Source: Mycobacterium sp. (lineage in GTDB: Bacteria; Actinomycetota; Actinomycetes; Mycobacteriales; Mycobacteriaceae). Taken from it: a stretch of 64,000 bases of DNA. A program made the position numbers and the translations under genes. The notes beneath the pieces were generated by a model. That model was not told the origin of the DNA. It did no database searches and was given only the letters and a program-made list of their open reading frames with translations. Shown here piece by piece: positions 39,554-48,820 of this stretch (position 1 is the stretch's first letter; each line of letters starts with the position of its first letter). The stretch is from contig VEQY01000001.1 of the NCBI GenBank assembly GCA_018882965.1, forward strand, positions 62,001 to 126,000, read 5' to 3'.

Positions 39554-39665
39554 GCATTGCTCCTTACTGGCCTGCTGGCCGCCGCCCGACGCACCACCCG
39601 AACCGTACCGTGCCGCGGTGGTCGCCGTGCCCACGTCCGCCGGATCGTCGGCCCGCTGCGCCGGC

Positions 39666-40058
39666 CTACTCCACCGTCTGCCGGTAGGCGTCGGCGTCGA
39701 GCAGGGCCGCCCATTCCCGGTCGAGGTCCTCGCTGTCGGCTCGCAGTTCCAGCAACCAGCCTCCGCCGTAGGGATCGGAGTTGACCAATCCGGGGTCGCC
39801 GACCAGTTCCGGGTTGACCGCGGCGACCGTCGCCGTCACCGGAGCGTAGAGGTCCGACACCGACTTGGTGGACTCCACCTCGCCGAACGAGTCACCGGCG
39901 CTGACCTGGTTCCCGACCGCAGGCAGTTGCACGAAGACGACGTCGCCCAGCGAGGACTGCGCAAAGTCGGTGATCCCGACCCGGACGGTGTCCTCGCCGG
40001 TGCGGCGGACCCACTCGTGCTCGGCGGTGTAACGCAGATCTGCGGGAATGTCGGTCAC
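39666..40058 (-). CDS. gcvH: Glycine cleavage system H protein
   Basis: 130 residues. The lipoyl-carrier fold is complete, with the lipoylation site Lys65 in VESTKSVSDLYAP and the C-terminal GWLLEL. It shuttles the aminomethyl group between the P and T proteins and the lipoamide dehydrogenase. GTG 40058 follows GAGGAG. It is separated from gcvP by four regulatory genes and has no riboswitch of its own that I can see. In M. tuberculosis three genes of unknown function (Rv1823-Rv1825) lie next to it; they are missing here. Confidence 0.95.
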   Translation of the reverse strand: MTDIPADLRYTAEHEWVRRTGEDTVRVGITDFAQSSLGDVVFVQLPAVGNQVSAGDSFGEVESTKSVSDLYAPVTATVAAVNPELVGDPGLVNSDPYGGGWLLELRADSEDLDREWAALLDADAYRQTVE

Positions 40059-40160
40059 GGGGCTCCTCGGCTCTTCGGGGGCTTGTGTGGGGCGCTTGTG
40101 TCGCTGTACGGGGCGGTCTGACGGGCTGAGCGTATTGGCGCGGTTTCGGTTGTCGCAAGA

Positions 40161-40739
40161 TCAGCGTGCCGGGGCATCGTGGCCCAGCCGCGGGAGCGCC
40201 CGGGTCACCATGCGGACCTGCACGAGATACAGCACGGCCGACCACAGGTACATGCCCAGGCCCCAGATCACGAAGGCCCAGCCGCAGGCTCCGACCACCC
40301 GGCTCCAGGTGCTGTCCCACTGGCCGAGCAGGACCAGCGGAAATCCGGACATCAGCGCGAAGGTTGCCGCCTTTCCCACATAGGTGACCGGCAGCGCGGC
40401 CACTCCCCGGCTGCGCAACACCGGCAGGGTTGCCGCGAGCAGCGCGTCACGGCCGACCAGCAGCGCCACCACCGGCCAGGGCACCACTGCGGCCAGGGCC
40501 ATGCCCACCGGGACCGCGATCATGTACACCCGGTCGACCAGCGGGTCGAGCAATTCTCCCAGCCGTGAGGACTGGTTGGCGACCAGCCGGGCGATCTTGC
40601 CGTCGGCCCAGTCCGAGACACCGCTGAACATCAGAATGGCCACCGCCGGCCCGTAGGCCTGGCGGGCCAGCAGCAGGTAGATGAACAGCGGAACCAGTGC
40701 CAGCCGGACCATGCTCAGGACATTGGGAATCGTCCACAC
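40161..40739 (-). CDS. pgsA2: CDP-alcohol phosphatidyltransferase (PgsA2-like)
   Basis: 192 residues from GTG 40739. Four to six membrane helices and the CDP-alcohol phosphotransferase motif DG..AR..G...D..D are visible in SDWADGKIARLVANQSSRLG followed by ELLDPLVDR. The family makes phospholipids such as phosphatidylglycerol phosphate or cardiolipin in the membrane; the exact product of PgsA2 (Rv1822) is not settled. The start is uncertain: GTG 40739 leaves the first helix slightly short; a CTG overlapping the secA2 stop (40775) is in frame and would add 12 residues, similar to M. tuberculosis. It follows secA2. Confidence 0.87.
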   Translation of the reverse strand: MWTIPNVLSMVRLALVPLFIYLLLARQAYGPAVAILMFSGVSDWADGKIARLVANQSSRLGELLDPLVDRVYMIAVPVGMALAAVVPWPVVALLVGRDALLAATLPVLRSRGVAALPVTYVGKAATFALMSGFPLVLLGQWDSTWSRVVGACGWAFVIWGLGMYLWSAVLYLVQVRMVTRALPRLGHDAPAR

Positions 40740-40771
40740 CCGGTTGCGTATGCCGGCGACCTCGTCGTGGC

Positions 40772-43108
40772 TCAGCGGAAGATCCCCGGCAGACTCAGCG
40801 CGGACAGCGAGTCCTCCCGCAGCGGGTTGTCGTGGACCATGTAGGTCCACGTCGACGTCGGGCGCGCGAGCTTGGACAGGTCGAGGCCCGGTTCGTCCAC
40901 GTCGACATCGGCGGTCTCGAACGTCTGCTGTGAGGCCTCGATCGCGTCGGCGGCGAGATTGGTGAACGCGTCGACGGCAAGCCGGTGGAATTCGTCGAGC
41001 GGGTTTTGCCGTCCCAGCGCGCGCAGATGGATGCTCTCCCGAATGTCGGCGAGGTAGGCGAGGTGATCGGCCCACCCGCGATCGAGGTGATAGAGCATGA
41101 TGCTGCGGCTGATCCGCTCGAGGTCGTCCTCGGTGAGGTGCTCGGAGAGCTCCGCGTAGCGCTCCGGGGAAAGGTCCCGGAGTTCCTCGCGCGCGGCCGC
41201 GGTGCTGAGCAGGGTGTTGCGCCGTTCGACGATGATGGCCCGCTGCTGTGCGATCAATTGGTTGTAGCGCCAGGTGTTCGCGTGGACGGCCAGCAGTCTG
41301 CCCTCGGCGACGCGCTGCGCGTGGTCGAGCAGGGCGGTCGCCTTCGCGCTGAGGATGCGACCGGTTTCGTCGCACTCGGTCGGCAGTTTGGCCGGTTCGA
41401 GGTGGGCGGCGGCGACGTCGTCCTCCCAGCTGGAGAAGAACACCGAAGACCCGGGGTCGCCCTGTCGGCCCGCCCGGCCGCGCAGTTGATTGTCCAGCCG
41501 TTCGGTGCGGTGCCGGCCGGTGCCGACAACGTGCAGCCCGCCCAGTTCGGCGATCCGCTGGCTCTCGGCCGGGTCGGCCCCCTCGGACCCGCCGAGCCGG
41601 ATGTCGGTTCCGCGCCCGGCCATCTGGGTCGACACCGTCACCGCGTCGAGCTTGCCCGCCTCGGCGATCACCCGGGCCTCTTCCTCGTCGTTCTTGGCGT
41701 TGAGCACGACGGCGGGGACGCCACGGCGAAGAAGCCGGGCGTGCAGGTACTCCGACTCCGCGACGTCCTGGGTGCCGACCAGGATCGGCTGACCGGTGGC
41801 GTGCATCTCGACGATGTGGTCGATGATCGCGTCGTTCTTGGCGTCGGTGGTGATGTACACCCGATCGGGTTCGTCCTGCCGGACATTCGGGGTGTTGGGC
41901 GGGATCGGCGACACGCCCAGGGAATAGAACTGGCGCAACTGCTCGCCGGCGGCCAACGCGGTCCCGGTCATCCCGCACACGGTCGGGTAGCGATTGATCA
42001 ACGCCTGGACGGTGATGGTGTCGAGCACCTCGCCGGTCTCGGTGGTTTCGATCCCCTCCTTGGCCTCAACGGCCGCCTGCAGGCCGTCGGGCCAGCGCTG
42101 CAGGGCGGCGATCCGGCCCCGAGACGCATTGATCAGCTGGACAGCGCCGTCGCGAACCACATAGTGCACGTCGCGCTGCAGCAGCACCTGGGCGTGTAGC
42201 GCGACGTTGATCTCGGTCAGGGTGGTGCCGACGTGCTCCTCGGAGTACAGGTCTATCCCGCCGAGCGCCTTCTCGACCTTGCGGGCCCCGTCCTCGGTCA
42301 GGTGGACGTTGCGATTGTCCGCGTCGGTCTCGTAGTCCTTCGTGGGAATCAATTCACCGACCAGCTGCACGATCTCCAGTTTGGGGACTTCCCGGTGTGA
42401 CGTGCCCGCGAGGACCAGCGGTACCAGGGCTTCGTCGACCAGCACCGAATCCGCCTCGTCGATCAGGGCCACATCCGGGTTGGGCGAGACGAGATCGGCG
42501 ACGTCGACCGCGAGCTGGTCGCGCAGGACGTCGAAGCCGATCTCGTTGACCGACGCGTAGGTGACGTCGCACACGTAGGCGGCACGCCGTTCCGCCGGCG
42601 TCGACTCGGCGGTGATCCAGCCGACCGTCAGGCCCATGGCTCCGATCAGGGGTCCCATCCACTCCGCGTCGCGGCGGGCCAGGTAGTCGTTGATGGTCAC
42701 GACGTGGACGTTGCGGCCCGCCAGGGCGTAACCCGCCGCGGCGATCGCGCCGGACAGCGTCTTGCCCTCACCGGTGGCCATCTCGATGACGTCGCCCGCC
42801 ATCATTCGCAGCGCCCCGAGCAGCTGCACGTCGAACGGCCGCAGGCCGGTGGTCCGTTCGGCCGCCTCTCGCGCGATGGCCAGGAACTGCGGGACATCGG
42901 CCGCGGTGGCCAGCTCTCGCAGGTCGAGCAGGCGGGCCGCTTTGGCCAGCTGCTCGTCGTCGAGTGCGCGCGCCTTGTCGTCGAATTCCGCGGACGCCTC
43001 CACCTGCGCCATCGATTGGCTGGTGACCTTGTCGGTGCTGGCCCCGAGCAGCCGCCAGAAGCCCCGCGCCAGGCGCCCCTGGCCCTCGGCCGGTGATTTC
43101 TTCGCCAC
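40772..43108 (-). CDS. secA2: Accessory Sec ATPase SecA2
   Basis: 778 residues, shorter than SecA1 and close to other mycobacterial SecA2. Walker A is ATGEGKT (111-117), the DEAD-type box is [13 protein letters not shown], and the helicase motifs GMTGTA and [13 protein letters not shown] are intact. The C-terminal zinc-binding tail of SecA1 is missing, as expected. It exports a small set of proteins, including virulence and envelope proteins. A leaderless promoter supports GTG 43108. Genes pgsA2 and ilvG flank it in the M. tuberculosis order. Confidence 0.95.
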   Translation of the reverse strand: MAKKSPAEGQGRLARGFWRLLGASTDKVTSQSMAQVEASAEFDDKARALDDEQLAKAARLLDLRELATAADVPQFLAIAREAAERTTGLRPFDVQLLGALRMMAGDVIEMATGEGKTLSGAIAAAGYALAGRNVHVVTINDYLARRDAEWMGPLIGAMGLTVGWITAESTPAERRAAYVCDVTYASVNEIGFDVLRDQLAVDVADLVSPNPDVALIDEADSVLVDEALVPLVLAGTSHREVPKLEIVQLVGELIPTKDYETDADNRNVHLTEDGARKVEKALGGIDLYSEEHVGTTLTEINVALHAQVLLQRDVHYVVRDGAVQLINASRGRIAALQRWPDGLQAAVEAKEGIETTETGEVLDTITVQALINRYPTVCGMTGTALAAGEQLRQFYSLGVSPIPPNTPNVRQDEPDRVYITTDAKNDAIIDHIVEMHATGQPILVGTQDVAESEYLHARLLRRGVPAVVLNAKNDEEEARVIAEAGKLDAVTVSTQMAGRGTDIRLGGSEGADPAESQRIAELGGLHVVGTGRHRTERLDNQLRGRAGRQGDPGSSVFFSSWEDDVAAAHLEPAKLPTECDETGRILSAKATALLDHAQRVAEGRLLAVHANTWRYNQLIAQQRAIIVERRNTLLSTAAAREELRDLSPERYAELSEHLTEDDLERISRSIMLYHLDRGWADHLAYLADIRESIHLRALGRQNPLDEFHRLAVDAFTNLAADAIEASQQTFETADVDVDEPGLDLSKLARPTSTWTYMVHDNPLREDSLSALSLPGIFR

Positions 43109-43114
43109 CCGACA

Positions 43115-43120
43115 ACCGTA
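43115..43120 (-). promoter_or_regulatory. -10 box (TACGGT) for leaderless secA2 mRNA
   Basis: TACGGT on the minus strand is six bases before GTG 43108, and there is no Shine-Dalgarno sequence. It lies in the 26 bp after the ilvG stop. Confidence 0.5.
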
Positions 43121-43134
43121 CCGGCGGTGCGTCG

Positions 43135-44784
43135 TCAGGCCAGATTCGACCGCCGCGGATAGGCGACTGAGGGGTCGGTCAGCGTGTTGACGACGGCGGG
43201 CACGCCGCTTTCGAAGGCCCGGCGCAGCGCCGGTTGCAGGTCCTGGGGTCCGGAGACCAGTTCCCCGTGACCGCCGAGCGCGCGGACCACCTCGTCGTAG
43301 CGGGTCCCCGGGCGCAGGTCGGCCACAACCGAGTACCCGTAGAGCATCTCCATCGGGTGCTTCTCCAGCGCCCAGATGCCGTTGTTGCCGACGATGGACA
43401 CCACGTGGACCCCGTGCCGGACGAGGGTGTCCCACTCCATGCCGGAGAAGCCGAACGCGCCGTCACCCTGCAGCAGCACGACCTGCCGGTCCGGGCGCGC
43501 CAGCTTGGCCGCCAGCGCGTACCCGGGCCCCGATCCCAGACAGCCGAAGGGCCCGCTGTCGAGCCAGGCACCCGGAACGTAACTGTCGATCACCCGTCCG
43601 GCGTAGGAGCCGAAGTCCCCGGCGTCAACGACGATGATCGCGTCACGGTCCAGCAGGGGCAGCAACTCCGCGTACACCCGCATGGGATGCAGCGGAGTCC
43701 GGTCATCGGCCAGCTCGGCGGCTTCGGCAGCCCGCGCTCCGGTCTCGGTCGTGCGCAACGTCCCGATCCACGGTTCGTGGTCGGTCGCGGCGGCGCCGGA
43801 CAGCGCGGTCAGGGTCGCTGTCAGGTCGCCGTAGAGCCCCGCTGCGATCGCCCGCGGGTTGGAGGCGGGCGCGGTCCGGTCGGCGACGATCAACGCCGTC
43901 TCAGCCCCGAAGACCCCGCCGAACCCGAGCCGGAAGTCCATCGGCACCCCGACCACCAGTGCGACATCGGCCTGGGCGAGGGCCACCGACCGCGCTCGGG
44001 AGAATCCCAGTTCGCGGTCCGCGCCGACGATCCCCCGGGCCATGCCGTTGGCGAAGACCGGAATCCGCAGCCTCTCTGCCAGGTCGAGCAGCGCATCCTC
44101 GGCGCGGGCCCACCACACGTTCGTCCCGGCCATGATGACCGGCCGGCGGGCTTTCGACAGCAGCCCGATCGCGTGCGTCAGCGCTTCGGAATCGGCGTGC
44201 GGCTCCGGCGCCAACTCGCTCAACGCGCCGGGTTCGCCGCGGTCGTGGGCCTCGCCGAACACGTAATCCATCGGGAAGTCGACGAAGGCGACCCCTGAGG
44301 GAGCGCCGACCGCCGCGCGCAACGCATCGTCGACGCGGTCACCGACCGCCGCGGCGGACTGGGCGGTGGCGGCGTAGCGGGTCAGCGGCGCCACGAACGG
44401 AACGTGGTCGATTTCCTGCAGCGAGCCCATTCCCCATCGCAAGGCCGGAGCCCGCCCGCCCAGCACGAGCATCGGTGACTGGTTTTGCTGAGCGGCCCCC
44501 ATCGCACTCATCCCGTTGGTGACGCCGGGGCCGGCGGTCAGGGCCACCACCCCGGGTATCCGGGTGACTTTCGACCAGCCCTCGGCGGCGAACGCCGCGG
44601 TCTGCTCGTGCCGGGTGTCGATCAGGCGGATTCCCTCGGTCCGGCAGCCGTCGTAGATCGAGAACAGATGGCCGCCGGACAGGGTGAACATCGTGTCGAT
44701 TCCGCTCGCCCGAAGGCGTCGGGCGATCAGCAGGCCCGCTCCCACCGTGCCGGCGGACGTCGGGGCGGCAGCGTCCCTACTCAC
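43135..44784 (-). CDS. ilvG: ThDP-dependent acetolactate synthase-like enzyme IlvG
   Basis: 549 residues with the three-domain ThDP fold. The catalytic Glu60 is in [15 protein letters not shown]; the ThDP/Mg2+ motif is [20 protein letters not shown] ending in NN (GNNGIW). It corresponds to Rv1820. Whether it makes acetolactate or is an oxalyl-CoA decarboxylase-like enzyme cannot be decided; regulatory subunit IlvN is not adjacent. GTG 44784 is supported by a leaderless promoter. It is divergent from the BacA-type genes with 105 bp between. Confidence 0.88.
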   Translation of the reverse strand: MSRDAAAPTSAGTVGAGLLIARRLRASGIDTMFTLSGGHLFSIYDGCRTEGIRLIDTRHEQTAAFAAEGWSKVTRIPGVVALTAGPGVTNGMSAMGAAQQNQSPMLVLGGRAPALRWGMGSLQEIDHVPFVAPLTRYAATAQSAAAVGDRVDDALRAAVGAPSGVAFVDFPMDYVFGEAHDRGEPGALSELAPEPHADSEALTHAIGLLSKARRPVIMAGTNVWWARAEDALLDLAERLRIPVFANGMARGIVGADRELGFSRARSVALAQADVALVVGVPMDFRLGFGGVFGAETALIVADRTAPASNPRAIAAGLYGDLTATLTALSGAAATDHEPWIGTLRTTETGARAAEAAELADDRTPLHPMRVYAELLPLLDRDAIIVVDAGDFGSYAGRVIDSYVPGAWLDSGPFGCLGSGPGYALAAKLARPDRQVVLLQGDGAFGFSGMEWDTLVRHGVHVVSIVGNNGIWALEKHPMEMLYGYSVVADLRPGTRYDEVVRALGGHGELVSGPQDLQPALRRAFESGVPAVVNTLTDPSVAYPRRSNLA

Positions 44785-44790
44785 CGGCTG

Positions 44791-44796
44791 AGCCTA
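44791..44796 (-). promoter_or_regulatory. -10 box (TAGGCT) for leaderless ilvG mRNA
   Basis: TAGGCT on the minus strand precedes the ilvG GTG (44784) by six bases. It shares a 105-bp divergent region with the promoter of the first BacA-type gene. Confidence 0.55.
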
Positions 44797-44807
44797 ACCG
44801 CGATCCT

Positions 44808-44836
44808 TTGATGCAGGTAATCCCCTGGGGTAGCTT
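44808..44836 (+). promoter_or_regulatory. SigA-type promoter of the BacA-type genes
   Basis: TTGATG (44808-44813), a 17-nt spacer and TAGCTT (44831-44836) form a well-spaced promoter. Transcription from about 44843 leaves a leader of about 47 nt with GGAGGAG before GTG 44890. No cobalamin riboswitch is seen in it. Confidence 0.6.
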
Positions 44837-44889
44837 TCGCCGAGATACCGGTGAGCGCCCGCACGAGGCATCACAGGGAGGAGATCGCG

Positions 44890-46803
44890 GTGGAAATCTA
44901 TGCCCCGTCGCTGGACTGGTCGACCGAATTGGTTCCATCGCTGGTCTGGATTGTGCGGGCGTGGGCGATCTGCGCGGTCATCACCCTTCTGGTGTTGGCG
45001 CTGCTGGCGCGCTTCACCGTGTGGGGCCGCCAGTACTGGCGGATCACCGGCGCGTACTTCATCGGGCGCTCGGCTCTCAGGATCTGGATCTGGCTCGGGG
45101 TGCTGCTGCTCTCGACGATGATCTCGGTCCGGATCAACGTGCTGCTGAGCTACTTCGGTAACGACCTCTACACGGCTCTGCAGTCGGCCTTCGAGGCCAA
45201 TGCCGCGGGCGATCAGGAAGCCCGTGCGATAGCGATCAGCGGATTCTGGACCGCTCTGGGCATCTTCGCGATCTTGGCGACGATTTACATCAGCCGGGTC
45301 ATGCTCGACATCTACTTGACGCAACGCTTCATCATCCGGTGGCGGACCTGGCTGACCGACCGGTTGACCGGCGACTGGCTGGGCGGCCGCGCCTACTACC
45401 GGGCAAGGTTCACCGATACCAAGACCGACAACCCCGACCAGCGTATTCAGCAGGATGTCGACATTTTCACCACCGGCGTGGGGGGCAGTGCCAACAGTCC
45501 GACGGTGGGAACCTCCGCCACGCTGCTGTTCGGCTCGATCGAGTCCGTCGCGACAGTGGTGTCCTTCGTGCCGATCCTCTGGCGGTTGTCCGGCCCGGTG
45601 ACAGTCGCCGGCTTCACCCTCGACCGGGCGCTGTTCTGGGTGGCCTTCGTCTACGTCTTCTTCGCGACCGTGGTGGCGTTCTGGATCGGTCGCCCGCTGA
45701 TCCGGCTGAGCTTCCGCAATGAGTCCACAAACGCGGCGTTCCGCTATGCGTTGGTCCGCTTACGCGATGCCGCCGAGGCGGTCGGGTTCTACCGCGGTGA
45801 GAGAACCGAGCGCCGACTGCTGCGCGGCCGGTTCGACCGCATCATCGACAACTACCGGGGGTATGTCCGCCGCACCCTCGGATTCACGGGCTGGAACCTG
45901 GCGATGAGCCAGATCATCACCCCGCTGCCGCTGATCGTCCAGGCACCCCGCCTCTTCCGGGGTGAGATGGACTTCGGTGATGTCACCCAATCGTCGAGCG
46001 CGTTCTCGAACATCTCCGATTCGCTGTCGTTCTTTCGCAACGCCTACGACCAATTCGCGGCCTACCGCGCCGCGATCATCCGGCTCAACGGCCTGGTCGA
46101 GGCCAACGACATCGCACGCGAGATGCCCAGTCTGGAGACCGTCGCCAGCACCGACGGTTCTGTCGAACTCGATCGCGTCGAAGTCCGCACACCGAGCGGC
46201 CAGCAACTGCTCGATCCACTGGATCTTCGTCTGGATCCCGGGGAAGCCCTGGTGGTGACGGGCCGTTCCGGGGTCGGTAAGACCACACTGCTGCGCAGTC
46301 TCGCGCAGATGTGGCCGTACACCTCGGGCACTCTGCGGCGGCCGTTGGAGGACCGTGAAAGCCTGTTTCTCTCGCAGATGCCCTACGTCCCGCTCGGCGA
46401 CCTGCGCACGGTCGTGTCCTACCCGGCGGAGTCGGGTGAGATCGCCGATGAGGAACTGCAGCAGGTGCTCGCGAAGGTGGCATTGCCGCACTTGACCGGA
46501 CGGCTCAACGAGGAGCAAGACTGGGCCAAGGTGCTCTCACCGGGTGAGCAGCAGCGCATCGCGTTCGCCCGAATTCTGCTCACCAAGCCCAAAGCCGTTT
46601 TTCTCGACGAAGCCACCTCGGCCCTCGACGAAGGCTTGGAGTATGCGGTCTACGACCTGGTACGCACCGAACTGCCGGACACGATTCTGGTCAGCGTCAG
46701 CCACCGCCCGGCGGTCGAGGTCCACCACCAGAAACATCTGGAACTGCTCGGCGAAGGCGAGTGGCGACTCGGGCCGCTGGAAGGTCGGCCCGTCGGCGTC
46801 TGA
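44890..46803 (+). CDS. bacA: BacA/SbmA-type ABC transporter, copy 1 (Rv1819c-like)
   Basis: 637 residues from GTG 44890 with GGAGGAG upstream. An SbmA/BacA-type membrane domain with about six helices (1-390) is fused to an ABC ATPase (about 420-637). The ATPase is complete: Walker [10 protein letters not shown] (458-466, Lys464), signature [15 protein letters not shown], Walker [13 protein letters not shown]. The M. tuberculosis homologue imports hydrophilic molecules including vitamin B12 and bleomycin. It is followed 106 bp later by a same-strand paralogue of nearly identical length. Confidence 0.92.
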   Translation: MEIYAPSLDWSTELVPSLVWIVRAWAICAVITLLVLALLARFTVWGRQYWRITGAYFIGRSALRIWIWLGVLLLSTMISVRINVLLSYFGNDLYTALQSAFEANAAGDQEARAIAISGFWTALGIFAILATIYISRVMLDIYLTQRFIIRWRTWLTDRLTGDWLGGRAYYRARFTDTKTDNPDQRIQQDVDIFTTGVGGSANSPTVGTSATLLFGSIESVATVVSFVPILWRLSGPVTVAGFTLDRALFWVAFVYVFFATVVAFWIGRPLIRLSFRNESTNAAFRYALVRLRDAAEAVGFYRGERTERRLLRGRFDRIIDNYRGYVRRTLGFTGWNLAMSQIITPLPLIVQAPRLFRGEMDFGDVTQSSSAFSNISDSLSFFRNAYDQFAAYRAAIIRLNGLVEANDIAREMPSLETVASTDGSVELDRVEVRTPSGQQLLDPLDLRLDPGEALVVTGRSGVGKTTLLRSLAQMWPYTSGTLRRPLEDRESLFLSQMPYVPLGDLRTVVSYPAESGEIADEELQQVLAKVALPHLTGRLNEEQDWAKVLSPGEQQRIAFARILLTKPKAVFLDEATSALDEGLEYAVYDLVRTELPDTILVSVSHRPAVEVHHQKHLELLGEGEWRLGPLEGRPVGV

Positions 46804-46909
46804 GGACCGGGAAACCCGCGTTCGGGGCGAGGGATCGCCGCGCTGCTGAAACACTTGGCGGCGTGCCGGCGTCGGAATCCGCCGGTCGCACCGTCCGAGG
46901 AGAACGTCC

Positions 46910-48820
46910 ATGGAAATGTACAAGCCCTCGCTGGACTGGGCACACGAGTTGCGTAACTCGCTGCTGTGGTCGGGAAAGGCATGGGTGATCACCGCGGTGT
47001 TCACCGCGATCACCCTGGTCCTGCTGGCGCGCTACACGAGTTGGGGTCGCCAGTTCTGGCGGGTCACCGGGGGATATTTCCGCGGCCGCGCCAGCGTTCC
47101 GGTATGGGCGTGGCTGGGCGTGCTGCTGTTCTCCACCATCATCTCCGTGCGGCTGCTGGTGCTGCTGAGTTATCAGGCCAACGACCTCTACTCGGCACTG
47201 CAGGTGGCCTTCGAGGGTGGCGGGTCCGGCAACGTGGCGGTGCGGGATTCGGGGATCAGTGGATTCTGGACGGCGATCGCCGTCTTCTTCCTCATCGCTG
47301 CGGTCTTCATCGCCCGCCAGATCATCGACATCTACCTGACGCAGCGGTTCATCATCCGGTGGCGGCTGTGGCTGACTGAGCGGTTGACCGGAGACTGGAT
47401 CGACGACGAGGCCTCTTACCGCGGCCGCTTCATCGAGCAGCCCATCGACAACCCCGACCAGCGCATCCAACTCGACATCGATATCTTCACCGCGGGCGTG
47501 GGACCAGACGTCAACAAGCCCATCGTCGGCACGTCGGCGACGCTGCTGTTCGGGTCCATCAACTCAGTGGTCTCGGTGGTCGCCTTCGCGCCGATCCTGT
47601 GGAATCTCTCCGGTCCGCTGACCGCGTTCGGATTCACTCTGGATCACGCACTGTTCTGGATCTGCCTGCTCTATGTGGCGGCCACGACCGTGATCGCGTT
47701 CTGGATCGGCAAGCCCCTGATCCGGTTCAGCTTCCGTAATGAACTGACCAACGCGGCGTTCCGCTACGCACTGGTGCGCCTTCGTGATGCTGCCGAGGCG
47801 ATCGGGTTCTATCGGGGTGAACGCGCTGAGAAGCAGGTCCTGCGGTCGCGTTTCCTGGCGATCATCGACAACTATCGCGGCTATGTGTCGCGCAGCTTGG
47901 CGCTGCTGGGCTGGAACCTGGCGATGACCCAGATCATCACCCCGCTGCCGCTGGTGGTGCAGGCGCCGCGGCTCTTCGCCGGACAGATCACCTTCGGCGA
48001 CGTCAACCAATCGGCCAGCGCCTTCAGTAACGTCCACGACTCGCTGGCGTTCTTCCGCTTCATCATCGACTCGTTCGCCGCCTACCGGGCGACCATCATC
48101 CGGCTCGACGGACTGGTGGAGGCCAACGCTCAGGCGCGCGCGCTCCCCCGGCTCGAGGCTGAGCCCAGCACCGACGGCACGCTGGAACTGCGCGATCTGG
48201 AGGTCCGCAAGACCAGCGGCGAGCAGCTCATCGACGACCTGGATCTGCGGCTGGAGCCCGGTGAGGCGCTCGTCATCACCGGACCCTCAGGCTGCGGACG
48301 CACCACGTTGCTTCGCAGCCTTGCCCGGCTGTGGCCGTTCACCTCCGGCGTGCTGCGCCGGCCGGATGGGGACAACGAGGCCATGTTCCTCTCCCAGACC
48401 CCGTACCTGCCCCTCGGCGACCTCCGGGCTGTCCTGAGTTACCCCGATGTCGAGGCCGCGATCCCCGATGAGGAGTTGCTCGCCGCGCTCGAGGACGTCG
48501 CACTGGGCCATCTGGGCAGACAGCTCAACGACGTGCAGGACTGGTCCAAGGTGCTTTCACCCGGCGAGCAGCAGCGAATCGCCTTCGCTCGGGTGCTGTT
48601 GCAGAAGCCCAAGGTACTCTTCCTTGACGAGTCGACGTCGGCCGTCGACGAGAGCCAGGAGTTCCGGCTCTATCGCCTGGTGCGCGAGCGGATCCCGGAG
48701 TGCATCGTCGTATCGGTCACCCACCGAAGCACCGTCGAGCAGCACCACGACCATCACCTCAGACTGCTCGGCGACGGCGGATGGGAACTCGATCGCCGCA
48801 TCGAGCCAGCCGGGGTCTAG
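46910..48820 (+). CDS. BacA/SbmA-type ABC transporter, copy 2, Walker A Lys replaced by Arg
   Basis: 636 residues; ATG 46910 follows GAGGAG. Same architecture as copy 1, with long identical stretches (for example [14 protein letters not shown] and [21 protein letters not shown]). The Walker A reads GPSGCGRTT at 458-466: Arg464 replaces the phosphate-binding Lys. The codon is CGC, clearly read. The signature [16 protein letters not shown] and Walker B VLFLDESTSAVD are intact. Loss of the Lys normally abolishes or greatly slows ATP hydrolysis, so copy 2 may work only in a mixed dimer with copy 1, or hydrolyse poorly. Its end overlaps the convergent flavoprotein gene by four bases. Confidence 0.92.
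   Translation: MEMYKPSLDWAHELRNSLLWSGKAWVITAVFTAITLVLLARYTSWGRQFWRVTGGYFRGRASVPVWAWLGVLLFSTIISVRLLVLLSYQANDLYSALQVAFEGGGSGNVAVRDSGISGFWTAIAVFFLIAAVFIARQIIDIYLTQRFIIRWRLWLTERLTGDWIDDEASYRGRFIEQPIDNPDQRIQLDIDIFTAGVGPDVNKPIVGTSATLLFGSINSVVSVVAFAPILWNLSGPLTAFGFTLDHALFWICLLYVAATTVIAFWIGKPLIRFSFRNELTNAAFRYALVRLRDAAEAIGFYRGERAEKQVLRSRFLAIIDNYRGYVSRSLALLGWNLAMTQIITPLPLVVQAPRLFAGQITFGDVNQSASAFSNVHDSLAFFRFIIDSFAAYRATIIRLDGLVEANAQARALPRLEAEPSTDGTLELRDLEVRKTSGEQLIDDLDLRLEPGEALVITGPSGCGRTTLLRSLARLWPFTSGVLRRPDGDNEAMFLSQTPYLPLGDLRAVLSYPDVEAAIPDEELLAALEDVALGHLGRQLNDVQDWSKVLSPGEQQRIAFARVLLQKPKVLFLDESTSAVDESQEFRLYRLVRERIPECIVVSVTHRSTVEQHHDHHLRLLGDGGWELDRRIEPAGV

Noticed and set aside
40740..41978. Long N-terminal extension of the pgsA2 frame (605 residues)
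   Set aside because: It runs inside secA2 in another frame and is Arg/Pro-rich noise. Only the last 190 residues resemble the CDP-alcohol transferase family.
44797..44889. Cobalamin riboswitch before the BacA-type genes
   Set aside because: The leader is only about 47 nt from the predicted start and has no B12-box-like sequence.
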